Assembly (NCBI GenBank): GCA_003599885.1 | Contig: QZKW01000017.1 | Span: 1-34,131, forward strand | Source of the DNA: Desulfobacteraceae bacterium | GTDB taxonomy: Bacteria; Desulfobacterota; Desulfobacteria; Desulfobacterales; Desulfosalsimonadaceae | DNA length: 34,131 nucleotides | Direction: 5' to 3' | Part shown: positions 26,747 through 33,975 of the stretch, piece by piece | Position numbering within the stretch: position 1 is the stretch's first letter | How the letters are laid out: each line of letters opens with the position of its first letter | Made by a program: the position numbers and the translations under genes | Notes under the pieces: model-generated | The model's input: the letters and a program-made list of their open reading frames with translations, nothing else | Told to the model about the DNA's origin: nothing | Databases searched by the model: none

Positions 26747-27706
26747 ATGCATATCCATACCTTAGACAAATGGCGGCACACCCATGATTTCGCCTTTATT
26801 TACGAAAAGGGCGAGACCCGCGTGAGGCAGGTGCTTGTCCTGACACTCTTGACAATGGTCGCCGAAATCATTGCGGGCATGGCTTTCGGATCGATGGGCC
26901 TGCTGGCGGATGGCTGGCACATGGGCACCCATGCCACCGCATTTGCCATCACCATATTCGCCTACCAGTATTCCAAAAAACATGCGGATGACAAACGATT
27001 TACCTTTGGCACCGGCAAGGTCAGCGCACTCGGCGGGTTCGCCAGCGCGGTCACCCTGGCGGGTGTTGCATTGTTCATGGCGATTGAATCCATCCTGCGC
27101 CTGATTCACCCTCAGAACATTTTTTTTGATGAAGCCATTGCGGTGGCGATGTTGGGGTTGATTGTCAACCTGATCTGCGCGGTGCTTTTGAAAGACCATC
27201 ACAGTCACACGCATGAGCATGAGCATGACCATCCGGGGGAGCATCATACCGATCATAATATTCGCGGCGCATATCTGCATGTGATTGCGGATGCCCTGAC
27301 CTCTGTGCTGGCCATAGCCGCGTTATTTTCAGGTAAATATTTCGGGTGGAACTGGCTTGATCCGATTATCGGCATTGTGGGCGCAATCGTGATTGCCCGA
27401 TGGGCGCTGGGGCTTGTCAATGATACCAGTGTCATTTTGCTGGATCACAATCTGGATTCAGAAACGACAATGGCGATCCGGGAATTGATAGAGTCGGATT
27501 CGGATAACCGGATTTCCGATATGCATGTCTGGAAGGTGGGGCCGGCGGATTATGCGGCAATGATATCGGTGGTTACGCATTTTCCGAGAAATCCGGAATA
27601 TTATAAAAAATTACTGAGCGGTTTTACGGAAATCTCTCATGTGACTGTCGAAGTGAATCATTGCAGGGAAGAAGCGTGCATGGTTCCCAACGCGAGAAAA
27701 GCCTGA
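26747..27706 (+). CDS. CDF-family divalent metal exporter (DmeF/CzcD-like)
   Basis: The 319-aa protein belongs to the cation diffusion facilitator family with six membrane helices. The metal site residues lie in LLADGWHMGTHA (D55, H58) of helix 2 and in YLHVIADALTS of helix 5. A His/Asp/Glu-rich loop (HHSHTHEHEHDHPGEHHTDHN) between helices 4 and 5 binds metal. The motifs and N-terminal HTHDF resemble DmeF, which exports Co2+, Ni2+ or Zn2+ in exchange for protons. The upstream GTG 26705 overlaps the previous stop; I prefer ATG 26747, with GGGAG before it. It is convergent with the two-CW regulator. Confidence 0.92.
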   Translation: MHIHTLDKWRHTHDFAFIYEKGETRVRQVLVLTLLTMVAEIIAGMAFGSMGLLADGWHMGTHATAFAITIFAYQYSKKHADDKRFTFGTGKVSALGGFASAVTLAGVALFMAIESILRLIHPQNIFFDEAIAVAMLGLIVNLICAVLLKDHHSHTHEHEHDHPGEHHTDHNIRGAYLHVIADALTSVLAIAALFSGKYFGWNWLDPIIGIVGAIVIARWALGLVNDTSVILLDHNLDSETTMAIRELIESDSDNRISDMHVWKVGPADYAAMISVVTHFPRNPEYYKKLLSGFTEISHVTVEVNHCREEACMVPNARKA

Positions 27707-27764
27707 CACCGGCTTGGGAAGGAAAGCGGGCCGGGTTGTGTGCGGGTCGAAAGGCGCGGGTGAT

Positions 27765-28217
27765 TTATTCAGTTTGCGTCTGGTGAAAGCAATCGTCATG
27801 CGGCGTAGTTTTTACCATTGCGTGACTGTTCTTTAAAACGTCTTTTAGCCCATCCGGAAATGCTTTGCATGTTTTACAGATTTCAATTTTTTCACGCCAG
27901 CTCTGATGATCTGTGCCGCTGCAAATCGTTCCATTAATAAACCAGCAAAGGGTGCCGGCCTGAAATTCCCATGCCGGACAATCTTCTTTTCGTTCTTTAC
28001 TGCATTTATTGACGGTCCAGCAGGGCCGTGTCGGCGCCAGGATTTCGTCTTTTTTTGCGGCAAGAAACAATATCTGCCGTTCCGCATGGGCGGGGATTGA
28101 CCGCCAGCCCTGCTCATAGCTTCGAATGGCTTTGACGGATATTCCGAGCAGGCGCGCCATTTCTTCCTGGGTTTTTTTCAGTTTTTTACGAAAACTTTGA
28201 AATTCGTGACTTTCCAT
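27765..28217 (-). CDS. XRE-type HTH protein with two-CW metal-binding domain
   Basis: The 150-aa protein has an N-terminal helix-turn-helix (residues 5-45, FRKKLKKTQEEMARLLGISVKAIRSYEQGWRSIP). A Cys-rich domain follows with two CW pairs, C66-W67 and C91-W92, and further C72, C80, C99, C114 and C117 (ICKTCKAF). This pattern is the two-CW domain of Desulfobacterota and relatives, likely holding Zn or an Fe-S cluster, so the protein may sense metal or redox state. The frame extends upstream to 28262; I chose ATG 28217, where the HTH begins properly. Its targets are unknown; the neighbouring metal exporter is one candidate. Confidence 0.85.
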   Translation of the reverse strand: MESHEFQSFRKKLKKTQEEMARLLGISVKAIRSYEQGWRSIPAHAERQILFLAAKKDEILAPTRPCWTVNKCSKERKEDCPAWEFQAGTLCWFINGTICSGTDHQSWREKIEICKTCKAFPDGLKDVLKNSHAMVKTTPHDDCFHQTQTE

Positions 28218-28309
28218 GTTTTTATCTTTCTTTTTAAAATAATTTATTAAGATTCCTATCACATTGTGTCATGGGTCTGTCAAGAAGAAAAATGGCCCCG
28301 CCCACACGA

Positions 28310-28350
28310 TTGAACCTGCTGGATTTTAAGCGGTTATCCGGCTGGTTCAA
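28310..28350. other. Long inverted repeat between the two-CW regulator and the MetE-like gene
   Basis: TTGAACC (28310-28316) pairs with GGTTCAA (28344-28350), and GCTGG (28318-28322) with CCGGC (28338-28342), with a single T/T mismatch between. No T-run follows on either strand, so it is not a terminator. It may be an operator or an RNA leader structure in the divergent gap. Confidence 0.45.
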
Positions 28351-28483
28351 AAAAGTTCACCCGGAACGGATTTGGGATGATAGACTGCACTAATTATTCT
28401 TTATCGCTTTATCTTTATTTTGTAAACAATCGGATCTAAAATAGTATCGGAAGTCAGGCAGATATCTGAAAAAAGGAGACGCG

Positions 28484-29506
28484 ATGCCCATACCCGGAAA
28501 TCTTTTAACAACCGCCATGGCGGTCATGCCCCATACGGATGTGGGACAGGCCCTGAAAGTGGCCCTGACCATGGATATTCCCTTCTGGCCCCAGCTTCCG
28601 CGGCTGAACTATTACGAGGACATGTATGTTCAGGCTGCCGAACATTTCCCGGGGATCGTGCTGGATCTGGAAAACCGGACACTGAAGTTTTCCCTGGATA
28701 AATTTATTCTGGAACTTGAGGATATCCTGGCGAAATTCGAATCCCCGGAAATATTCGACATCAGCCGCCAGTATTCGGCCGTCTACCACCGGTTTCTGGA
28801 ACTGGATTTGTCGGGCCGTCCCGCTATCCGGGGGCAACTGGAAGGCCCCATCAGTTTTGGATTCAACATTATTGACCAGGATGACCGGCCAATCATTTTT
28901 GACGACACGGTGCGGCCGTTTATGCTGGATTTTATGGCCCGACGGGTCAACGTGCAGCTTCAGCGGCTCAAGAAAATGAACCCCAACGCGTTTATGTTTG
29001 TGGATGAGCCGGGGCTCCAGTTCCTGTTTTCGGCCATGTCCGGGTACGGGGACGCGAAAGCAAAAAAAGACCTGGAAGTTTTTTTCGATATGATTGAACG
29101 GCCCAGAGGTATTCACCTGTGCGGCAACCCGGATTGGGATTTTCTGCTGAACCAGGATATGGAGATTCTGTCTCTGGATGTTTACACCAATAAGGAGGTG
29201 TTTCCCAATTATGTGACCTCCATCCGGCGGTTTCTGGACCAGGGGGGCGTTCTGGCATGGGGGATTGTGCCTACCAATTTTGAACCGTTTGAATCGGAGA
29301 ACCTGGCTTCCCTTTCGGCTCAACTGGAATCGGTCTGGCAGCGGCTGTTCGATAAAGGTATTGATCGGGACCAGTTGATCGCCCAGAGCCTGATCTCTCC
29401 GGCCACCTGTTGTCTGGTGAATGCGGATGGGGAAAAAACCGTTGAGGCCGGGTTCGCGCTGGTGAAAAAATTGTCGGAACAGTTGAGGGGCAAATGGGTA
29501 AAGTAA
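28484..29506 (+). CDS. Short MetE-like (core-MetE / URO-D superfamily) methyltransferase
   Basis: The 340-aa protein corresponds only to the C-terminal catalytic barrel of methionine synthase MetE. DEPGLQF (174-180) matches the DEP substrate motif. H211 and C213 (IHLCGNPDW), D232 (in LSLDVYT) and C309 or C310 (PATCC) occupy the zinc-ligand places H, C, E and C of MetE. Short forms of this type (core-MetE), known from anaerobes, transfer methyl groups from a corrinoid protein rather than from methyl-folate. I infer a corrinoid-dependent homocysteine or thiol methyltransferase. GGAG precedes the ATG. It overlaps the flavin reductase gene by 13 bp. Confidence 0.78.
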   Translation: MPIPGNLLTTAMAVMPHTDVGQALKVALTMDIPFWPQLPRLNYYEDMYVQAAEHFPGIVLDLENRTLKFSLDKFILELEDILAKFESPEIFDISRQYSAVYHRFLELDLSGRPAIRGQLEGPISFGFNIIDQDDRPIIFDDTVRPFMLDFMARRVNVQLQRLKKMNPNAFMFVDEPGLQFLFSAMSGYGDAKAKKDLEVFFDMIERPRGIHLCGNPDWDFLLNQDMEILSLDVYTNKEVFPNYVTSIRRFLDQGGVLAWGIVPTNFEPFESENLASLSAQLESVWQRLFDKGIDRDQLIAQSLISPATCCLVNADGEKTVEAGFALVKKLSEQLRGKWVK

Positions 29507-30117
29507 AATCAGGCATGACAAAGAACGATATCTTTGAAAAACAGTCGTGGAAGCCGGGAAACGTGCTTTCTCCCGTGCCGGTGGTGCTGGTGAGCTGCGG
29601 AGGCGTTTCGGACTGGAAGCCCAACATCATCACCATCGCCTGGACCGGCAGCGTGTGCAGCGATCCCCCCATGCTGTCGATTTCCGTTCGTCCGGAACGC
29701 TATTCTTATGACATCATAAAAAATAGCGAAGAATTTGTGGTGAACGTGCCGTCACGAAGCCAGGTGCGGGCTGTGGACTGGTGCGGCATGGTTTCAGGCC
29801 GGAATGTGGACAAATTCGAAGGCGCGGGGCTCACGCCTTCAGAATCATTGAAAGTCCAGTGCCCCGTCATCCGTGAATGCCCCATCAACATTGAATGCCG
29901 GGTGCGGGACTCCATGCATCTCGGCACACATACGATGTTTGTGGCCGAGGTGGTGGCCGTGCAGATTATTTCATCCCTGATTGACGCTAAAGGGCGGTTC
30001 CGGCTGGAAAAAGCGGGTTTGTTGGCCTATGGCCTGGGCCAGTATTTTTCTCTGGGTGCGGTGGTCGGCCGTTTTGGCTGCTCTGTACAAAAACGAAAGC
30101 GCAAGCCCCGTCGCTAA
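29494..30117 (+). CDS. Flavin reductase-like FMN-binding split-barrel protein (flavoredoxin-like)
   Basis: The 207-aa protein has the flavin reductase-like fold: VPVVLVSCGG, PNIITIAWTGSVCSDPPMLSISVRPERYSYDIIKNSEEFVVNVPS, and the later LGTHTMFVAEVVAVQI. These are typical of flavoredoxin and related proteins of sulfate reducers that bind FMN and pass electrons. The C-terminus is basic (KKRKRKPRR-like). The ATG at 29494 lies inside the end of the MetE-like gene and has GAGGGG before it; ATG 29515 is an alternative. The 13-bp overlap indicates translational coupling and perhaps a joint task, such as reductive activation of a corrinoid. That last point is inference. Confidence 0.88.
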   Translation: MGKVKSGMTKNDIFEKQSWKPGNVLSPVPVVLVSCGGVSDWKPNIITIAWTGSVCSDPPMLSISVRPERYSYDIIKNSEEFVVNVPSRSQVRAVDWCGMVSGRNVDKFEGAGLTPSESLKVQCPVIRECPINIECRVRDSMHLGTHTMFVAEVVAVQIISSLIDAKGRFRLEKAGLLAYGLGQYFSLGAVVGRFGCSVQKRKRKPRR

Positions 30118-30142
30118 TTTTAATCTGGAGAAAGGAAACAAA

Positions 30143-30667
30143 ATGAAGAAAAATTTTATGAAATCAATTTGTTGGCTGCTTGCTGGATGTCTTTTGTCAC
30201 TGACGACCGCCGGATGTTACGGTAAGTTTGGGCTGACCCGGGCGATTTATCGCATCAACGGGTCTATCGGCGACAAATGGGTGAATTCAATTGTCACATG
30301 GATTTTATTAATTATCCCGGTATACGAAATCTGCGGATTGGTGGATTTTTTAATCTTCAATGTCATTCAATTCTGGACAGGCAGTAACCCGGTGGCCATG
30401 GGACCGGAGGACAGAGATACCCAGCTGGTGTTTCATGACAATCACATGTACGAGATCACGGCGACAATGAACCGGTTTGATGTAAGGGAATTTGCGGGTT
30501 CCGGGCAAAATAAAACCGCCAGTCTGATCTATGACCCGGAAACGAAAACCTGGTATGGGGAAAGTCCCGATATCGGAAAAATCAAAATGGCGCAATCCGA
30601 TCCGATGGATGACAGTTTCATGGTTTTTTTTAAGCCCAATGGTGAAAAAATACAGGTTGAATTATAG
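30143..30667 (+). CDS. DUF3332-type lipoprotein
   Basis: The 174-aa protein starts MKKNFMKSICWLLAGCLLSLTTAGC. This is a signal peptide with lipobox T-A-G-C, so C25 should be lipidated. The next part, YGKFGLTRAIYRINGSIGDKWVNSIVTWILLIIPVYEICGLVDFLIFNVIQFWTGSNP, is the DUF3332 hallmark and includes a hydrophobic stretch (about 48-65). The C-terminal half is a small beta-rich region. The function of the family is unknown. AAAGGA precedes the ATG. The frame extends upstream into the flavin reductase gene, but that part is not coding. It is 25 bp after the previous gene. Confidence 0.87.
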   Translation: MKKNFMKSICWLLAGCLLSLTTAGCYGKFGLTRAIYRINGSIGDKWVNSIVTWILLIIPVYEICGLVDFLIFNVIQFWTGSNPVAMGPEDRDTQLVFHDNHMYEITATMNRFDVREFAGSGQNKTASLIYDPETKTWYGESPDIGKIKMAQSDPMDDSFMVFFKPNGEKIQVEL

Positions 30668-30704
30668 CTGGAGAGCCGCTGGAAAAATTTTTTTTTATTC
30701 GACC

Positions 30705-30733
30705 TTGAAACAGTGTTCCGTCGTGCTTATTAT
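30705..30733 (+). promoter_or_regulatory. Promoter of the GEMM riboswitch transcript
   Basis: TTGAAA (30705-30710), a 17-base spacer and TATTAT (30728-30733) make a five-of-six plus five-of-six sigma-70 promoter. The predicted start near 30740 coincides with the 5' edge of the aptamer. Confidence 0.7.
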
Positions 30734-30740
30734 TGACTAT

Positions 30741-30985
30741 GTAAAAGGCAAACCATTTCGAAAGGATGGGACGCAAAGCCACTGGCCTAAATTCTTTTTG
30801 GTGGATTATTTTTTTAACCGGATGAATTTTTTATAAAAAGAGATGCCTCAAGGAGCAATACCATCAGGTCATATGACCGCATCATAGATCAAAGGTATGT
30901 TTCCATGGCAGGTGTGAAGTCTCTTATGGAATATGCATCTGATAAAAAAACCCAAAGCAGGAACATGGTAGCAGGGTTGCCTTAC
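30741..30985 (+). ncRNA. GEMM-I (cyclic-dinucleotide) riboswitch aptamer with large insertion
   Basis: The 5' half matches the GEMM-I consensus closely. GGCAAACC (30747-30754), a stem capped by a GAAA tetraloop (30760-30763) and GGGACGCAAAGCC (30768-30780) form the first arm, then CTGGCCTAA (30782-30790). The 3' half CATGGTAGCAGGGTTGCC (30964-30981) matches the second arm and tetraloop-receptor end. GTAA (30741-30744) and TTAC (30982-30985) can close P1. The two halves are 173 nt apart, far more than usual, and the spacer can itself fold: TTTTTTAT/ATAAAAAA (30827-30834 with 30942-30949) and AGATGC/GCATCT (30841-30846 with 30935-30940). By alignment the ligand-contacting residues look like those of c-di-GMP binders, but cGAMP variants occur in this phylum. 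Confidence 0.72.
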
Positions 30986-30998
30986 CTGAAAGATAATG

Positions 30999-31039
30999 CC
31001 GGAGCCTCCTTTTTATTTTAAAAGGTCTCCGGTTTTTTT
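30999..31039 (+). terminator. Terminator / expression platform of the riboswitch
   Basis: CCGGAG (30999-31004) and CTCCGG (31027-31032), extended by CCTTTT/AAAAGG inside, form a long stem followed by seven T. It begins 13 bases after the aptamer and 112 bases before the next gene, the usual place for a transcription-control platform. Outside the promoter, aptamer and terminator, 30668-31151 holds no supported gene. Confidence 0.85.
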
Positions 31040-31151
31040 ATGACATCAATTTGACGCATCACGATTAACCCCACCCTGTTTTCCGGTTTTTAAAATGTAA
31101 ACCGGTATCCGATCCAAAAACGGTAACCATATTAACAAAAGGAGTCTGACC

Positions 31152-31526
31152 ATGGAAAAACAGATTTCGGTGGCAAAGCATGAAAACAGTATTTTGCCAG
31201 GGTTCAGAAATAAAATCAGCAAGGCGGAATCTGCTGAAGATGTGAAAAATTTTTTTGTTTATACGGTTCGCGAATTGCTGGTCAACGTGTTTCAGGATAA
31301 CAAATATCATGATTTTGACGCCATTCAGCTGTCAGTGTCTGGAGATCCGCTTTATACGCTGGACGATAGCAGAGTGACCGCCGAGGCTTTTGGGGATGAG
31401 TTTTTTAACATCTGGAATAATTCCGACCTGCCGCGGGTGGTTGCTGGACTTGCGGAGACGGCCACGCACCGGCGTCGGCATCTGGGGAAGAAACCGGAAA
31501 AAACCACCGCCAAAATAAGAAACTGA
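31152..31526 (+). CDS. Small unrecognised protein downstream of the riboswitch
   Basis: The 124-aa soluble protein is not recognised. It begins MEKQISVAKHENSILPGFRNKISKAESAEDVKNFFVYTVRELLVNVF, probably helical, then LSVSGDPLYTLDDSRVTAEAFGDEFFNIWNNSDLP, and has a basic tail (THRRRHLGKKPEKTTAKIRN). There are no Cys, no signal peptide and no membrane helix. AAAGGAG stands well placed before the ATG, which supports a real gene. It is the first gene after the riboswitch terminator, so it is the likely target of cyclic-dinucleotide control. Confidence 0.72.
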   Translation: MEKQISVAKHENSILPGFRNKISKAESAEDVKNFFVYTVRELLVNVFQDNKYHDFDAIQLSVSGDPLYTLDDSRVTAEAFGDEFFNIWNNSDLPRVVAGLAETATHRRRHLGKKPEKTTAKIRN

Positions 31527-31579
31527 TTCATCCTTTTTGCTAAGTCCGTCGATATTTTTTGTGGATAATGCTTCTTTTG

Positions 31580-31601
31580 TCATTTTTTTTAAAAAAAATG
31601 A
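31580..31601. other. AT-rich perfect palindrome
   Basis: TCATTTTTTTT is followed directly by its complement AAAAAAAATGA. It has no loop and low GC, so it is a poor intrinsic terminator. It lies just before the hcp operator. Confidence 0.45.
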
Positions 31602-31606
31602 CTGGG

Positions 31607-31646
31607 TTGACCTAAGTCAAGGAAACCGGAGGTCATTTTCTATAGA
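31607..31646 (+). promoter_or_regulatory. CRP/FNR-type (HcpR-like) operator and hcp promoter
   Basis: TTGACCTAAGTCAA (31607-31620) is a 14-bp palindrome of the CRP/FNR class, with GTCAA half-sites as reported for HcpR sites of sulfate reducers. A TATAGA -10 lies at 31641-31646, predicting a start near 31653. The palindrome centre then lies about 40 bp upstream, the usual place for an activator of this family. Confidence 0.65.
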
Positions 31647-31743
31647 GTCTTACTCAAACAGAAACAAAATGAACCCGATCAATATCGATCAATAAAACAG
31701 CATCAATAATTTAAAACCATAACCACAAAAAGGAGAAGAAAAC

Positions 31744-33372
31744 ATGTTTTGTTATCAATGTGAACAAACGGCAAAAGGCGAAGGCTGCACAGCGGGCGGG
31801 GTATGTGGAAAACAACCGGATGTGGCGGCGCTTCAGGATCTGCTGCTTTATGCGGTCAAGGGTTTGTCCCTGATTGCTTTGGAAGGCCGGAAAGTCGGAG
31901 TTAAAGACGCAGCCAGCAACCGCTTTGCCTGCGAAGCGACGTTTTCAACCCTCACGAACGTGGATTTTGATCCGGACCGGATTGTGGCTTTAATCAAGCA
32001 GGCGGTTGCGCTTCGGAAGGGATTGAAGCAAAAAGTCGACGCCGCAGGCGGATGGACCGACTACACTGACGGCGCAGCCACTTTCGCGCCCGCAGACACA
32101 ATGGACGGACTCGTGGCCCAGGGGGAAAAGGTCGGCGTCATGTCCGATCCAAATCTCAATCCGGATATCCGATCCCTTATGGAAATTTTAACCTATGGCA
32201 TCAAGGGCGCGGCCGCTTATGCGGATCATGCGGCGATTCTGGGCCAGACAGATGACAAGGTGTTTGATTTTATTTTTGAAGGATTGGCCGCCACCCTTGA
32301 CAAGAACAAATCCGCCGATGAGCTGCTGGGGCTGGTCTTAAAATGCGGTGAAATCAATCTCCGGGCCATGGAACTGCTGGATGCCGGAAATACGGGTACT
32401 TATGGCCATCCGGTGCCCACAGTCGTGCCTTTGGGCGTCAAAGCCGGAAAAGCGATCCTGGTTTCCGGCCATGACCTCAAGGATTTGGGCGAACTTCTCC
32501 AGCAAACAGCCGGGAAGGGCATTAACGTGTATACCCACGGTGAAATGCTGCCCTGCCACGGATATCCGGAATTAAAAAAATACCCGCATTTCCATGGGCA
32601 TTACGGCACCGCATGGCAGAACCAGAAAAAGGAATTCGGCGAATTTCCGGGTGCGATTCTCATGACCACCAATTGTATTCAAAAGCCCAAAGAAGACTAT
32701 AATGCCAATATTTTCACCACCGGGCTGGTAGGCTGGCCGGGAGTGACCCATATCGCGGACAAGAATTTCAAGCCGGTCATTGACCGTGCCCTGGCGCTGC
32801 CCGGATTTCCGGCAGATACCGACAACGGAACCGTCATGGTCGGGTTTGCGAGAAATGCGGTCATGGGGGTGGCCGGCACGGTGATTGAGGCGGTCAAAAG
32901 CAAAGCCATCCGTCATTTTTTCCTGGTGGCCGGATGTGACGGCGCCAAGCCGGGAAGAAATTATTACACGGAATTTGTGGAAAAAGTTCCGGCCGATTGC
33001 ATCGTGATGACCCTGGCCTGCGGCAAATTCCGGTTCTTTGACAAAAAACTGGGCGATATCGGCGGAATTCCAAGACTTCTGGACATCGGGCAATGCAATG
33101 ACGCATATTCCGCGATCCAGATTGCGGTGGCTTTAGCCAATGCCTTTGAATGCGGTGTTAACGATCTGCCGCTGTCCATGGTCCTTTCCTGGTATGAGCA
33201 GAAGGCTGTGGCCATTTTGCTGACCCTGCTTTATTTGGGAATCAAGGACATTCGTCTGGGGCCCAGCCTGCCGGCGTTTATTACGCCCAATGTGCTGAAT
33301 ATCCTCGTAGAAAAATTCAATATCGCGCCCATCAGCACGCCGGACGCGGATTTGAAAGCCATTCTGGGGTAA
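31744..33372 (+). CDS. hcp: Hydroxylamine reductase / hybrid cluster protein
   Basis: The 542-aa protein starts MFCYQCEQTAKGEGCTAGGVCGK. The Cys pattern is C3-x2-C6-x8-C15-x5-C21, the short spacing of Hcp from anaerobes such as Desulfovibrio, and holds the N-terminal Fe-S cluster. The hybrid-cluster ligands are seen in THGEMLPCHGYPEL, TTNCIQKP, VAGCDGAKPGRNYYTEF, LACGKFRFFDKKLGDIGGIPRLLDIGQCNDAYSAIQIA. Hcp reduces NO or hydroxylamine and protects against nitrosative stress in the cytoplasm. AAGGAGAAG precedes the ATG. The HcpR-like site upstream fits this role. A hairpin terminator follows, then a cupin gene. Confidence 0.97.
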   Translation: MFCYQCEQTAKGEGCTAGGVCGKQPDVAALQDLLLYAVKGLSLIALEGRKVGVKDAASNRFACEATFSTLTNVDFDPDRIVALIKQAVALRKGLKQKVDAAGGWTDYTDGAATFAPADTMDGLVAQGEKVGVMSDPNLNPDIRSLMEILTYGIKGAAAYADHAAILGQTDDKVFDFIFEGLAATLDKNKSADELLGLVLKCGEINLRAMELLDAGNTGTYGHPVPTVVPLGVKAGKAILVSGHDLKDLGELLQQTAGKGINVYTHGEMLPCHGYPELKKYPHFHGHYGTAWQNQKKEFGEFPGAILMTTNCIQKPKEDYNANIFTTGLVGWPGVTHIADKNFKPVIDRALALPGFPADTDNGTVMVGFARNAVMGVAGTVIEAVKSKAIRHFFLVAGCDGAKPGRNYYTEFVEKVPADCIVMTLACGKFRFFDKKLGDIGGIPRLLDIGQCNDAYSAIQIAVALANAFECGVNDLPLSMVLSWYEQKAVAILLTLLYLGIKDIRLGPSLPAFITPNVLNILVEKFNIAPISTPDADLKAILG

Positions 33373-33401
33373 AATAAAGCGGAGAATCTCATTTTCTTCC
33401 T

Positions 33402-33442
33402 GCCGGGGCTGGCGTCAGTTCAATCAGTCAGCCCCGGCTTTC
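33402..33442 (+). terminator. Hairpin terminator after hcp
   Basis: GCCGGGGCTG (33402-33411) and CAGCCCCGGC (33429-33438) form a perfect 10-bp stem, but only TTTCC follows. It may end transcription only partly, allowing some read-through into the cupin gene. Confidence 0.65.
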
Positions 33443-33540
33443 CCTCCGCATCATCCGCCCTCTTCTCCGCCGGTTGATAGAAATCACTTTCATCATTTCG
33501 CCTTCATCACTCATCATTAAAAAATATAAGGAGTCTTCCC

Positions 33541-33861
33541 ATGCTGAAAAAAATCGCCCTTTTTGAAGAAAACGCGTTTCATGACAGCCATTTCACGAAA
33601 CTGCTGGCCCATGAATCCCCGTATTTTAAAATCATTAATTTTAATTTCAAGGCCGGCCAGGCATTGCCGGTTCACGCCCATGACATTGACGGACAGCTCA
33701 GCATCGTTATTCTGGAAGGGACCGGTGAGTTTCTCGGCAAAGACAATGCCGTTATTCCCGCCAAACCCGGTGACCTGCTGATCTCCGATATCAGTGAACC
33801 CCACGGAGTCCGTGCGATAACGGACCTTCGGGTGCTGGTGACCATCGCGCCGCCGATTTGA
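33541..33861 (+). CDS. Small cupin-domain protein
   Basis: The 106-aa single-domain cupin has motif 1 GQALPVHAHDIDGQLSIVILEGTGEF (His at HAH, Glu in the LEGTGEF part) and motif 2 PGDLLISDISEPHGVRA. These usually bind a divalent metal. Substrate and role are unknown. GGAG precedes the ATG. The place right after hcp suggests a link with nitrosative or redox stress, which is inference from neighbourhood only. Confidence 0.88.
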   Translation: MLKKIALFEENAFHDSHFTKLLAHESPYFKIINFNFKAGQALPVHAHDIDGQLSIVILEGTGEFLGKDNAVIPAKPGDLLISDISEPHGVRAITDLRVLVTIAPPI

Positions 33862-33975
33862 GGATCAATTCGGATAAAAAAAATTTTAAAAGGTAAAGCA
33901 ACGTTTTCGCCAAAAAACGTCACAAGACACCTGTTGCTCTTGTCTCGTATAACGAATCATCGGGAGGAATTTATT

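Noticed and set aside
28310-28350. Intrinsic terminator
   Set aside because: The stem is strong, but no T-run follows on either strand.
30991-31006. Similarity of the 3' flank of the aptamer to the TPP (thi-box) riboswitch words ACCTGA...GATAATGCC
   Set aside because: The other conserved TPP half (GGGGTGCC with CTGAGA) is absent upstream, and the sequence is explained by the GEMM end and the terminator.
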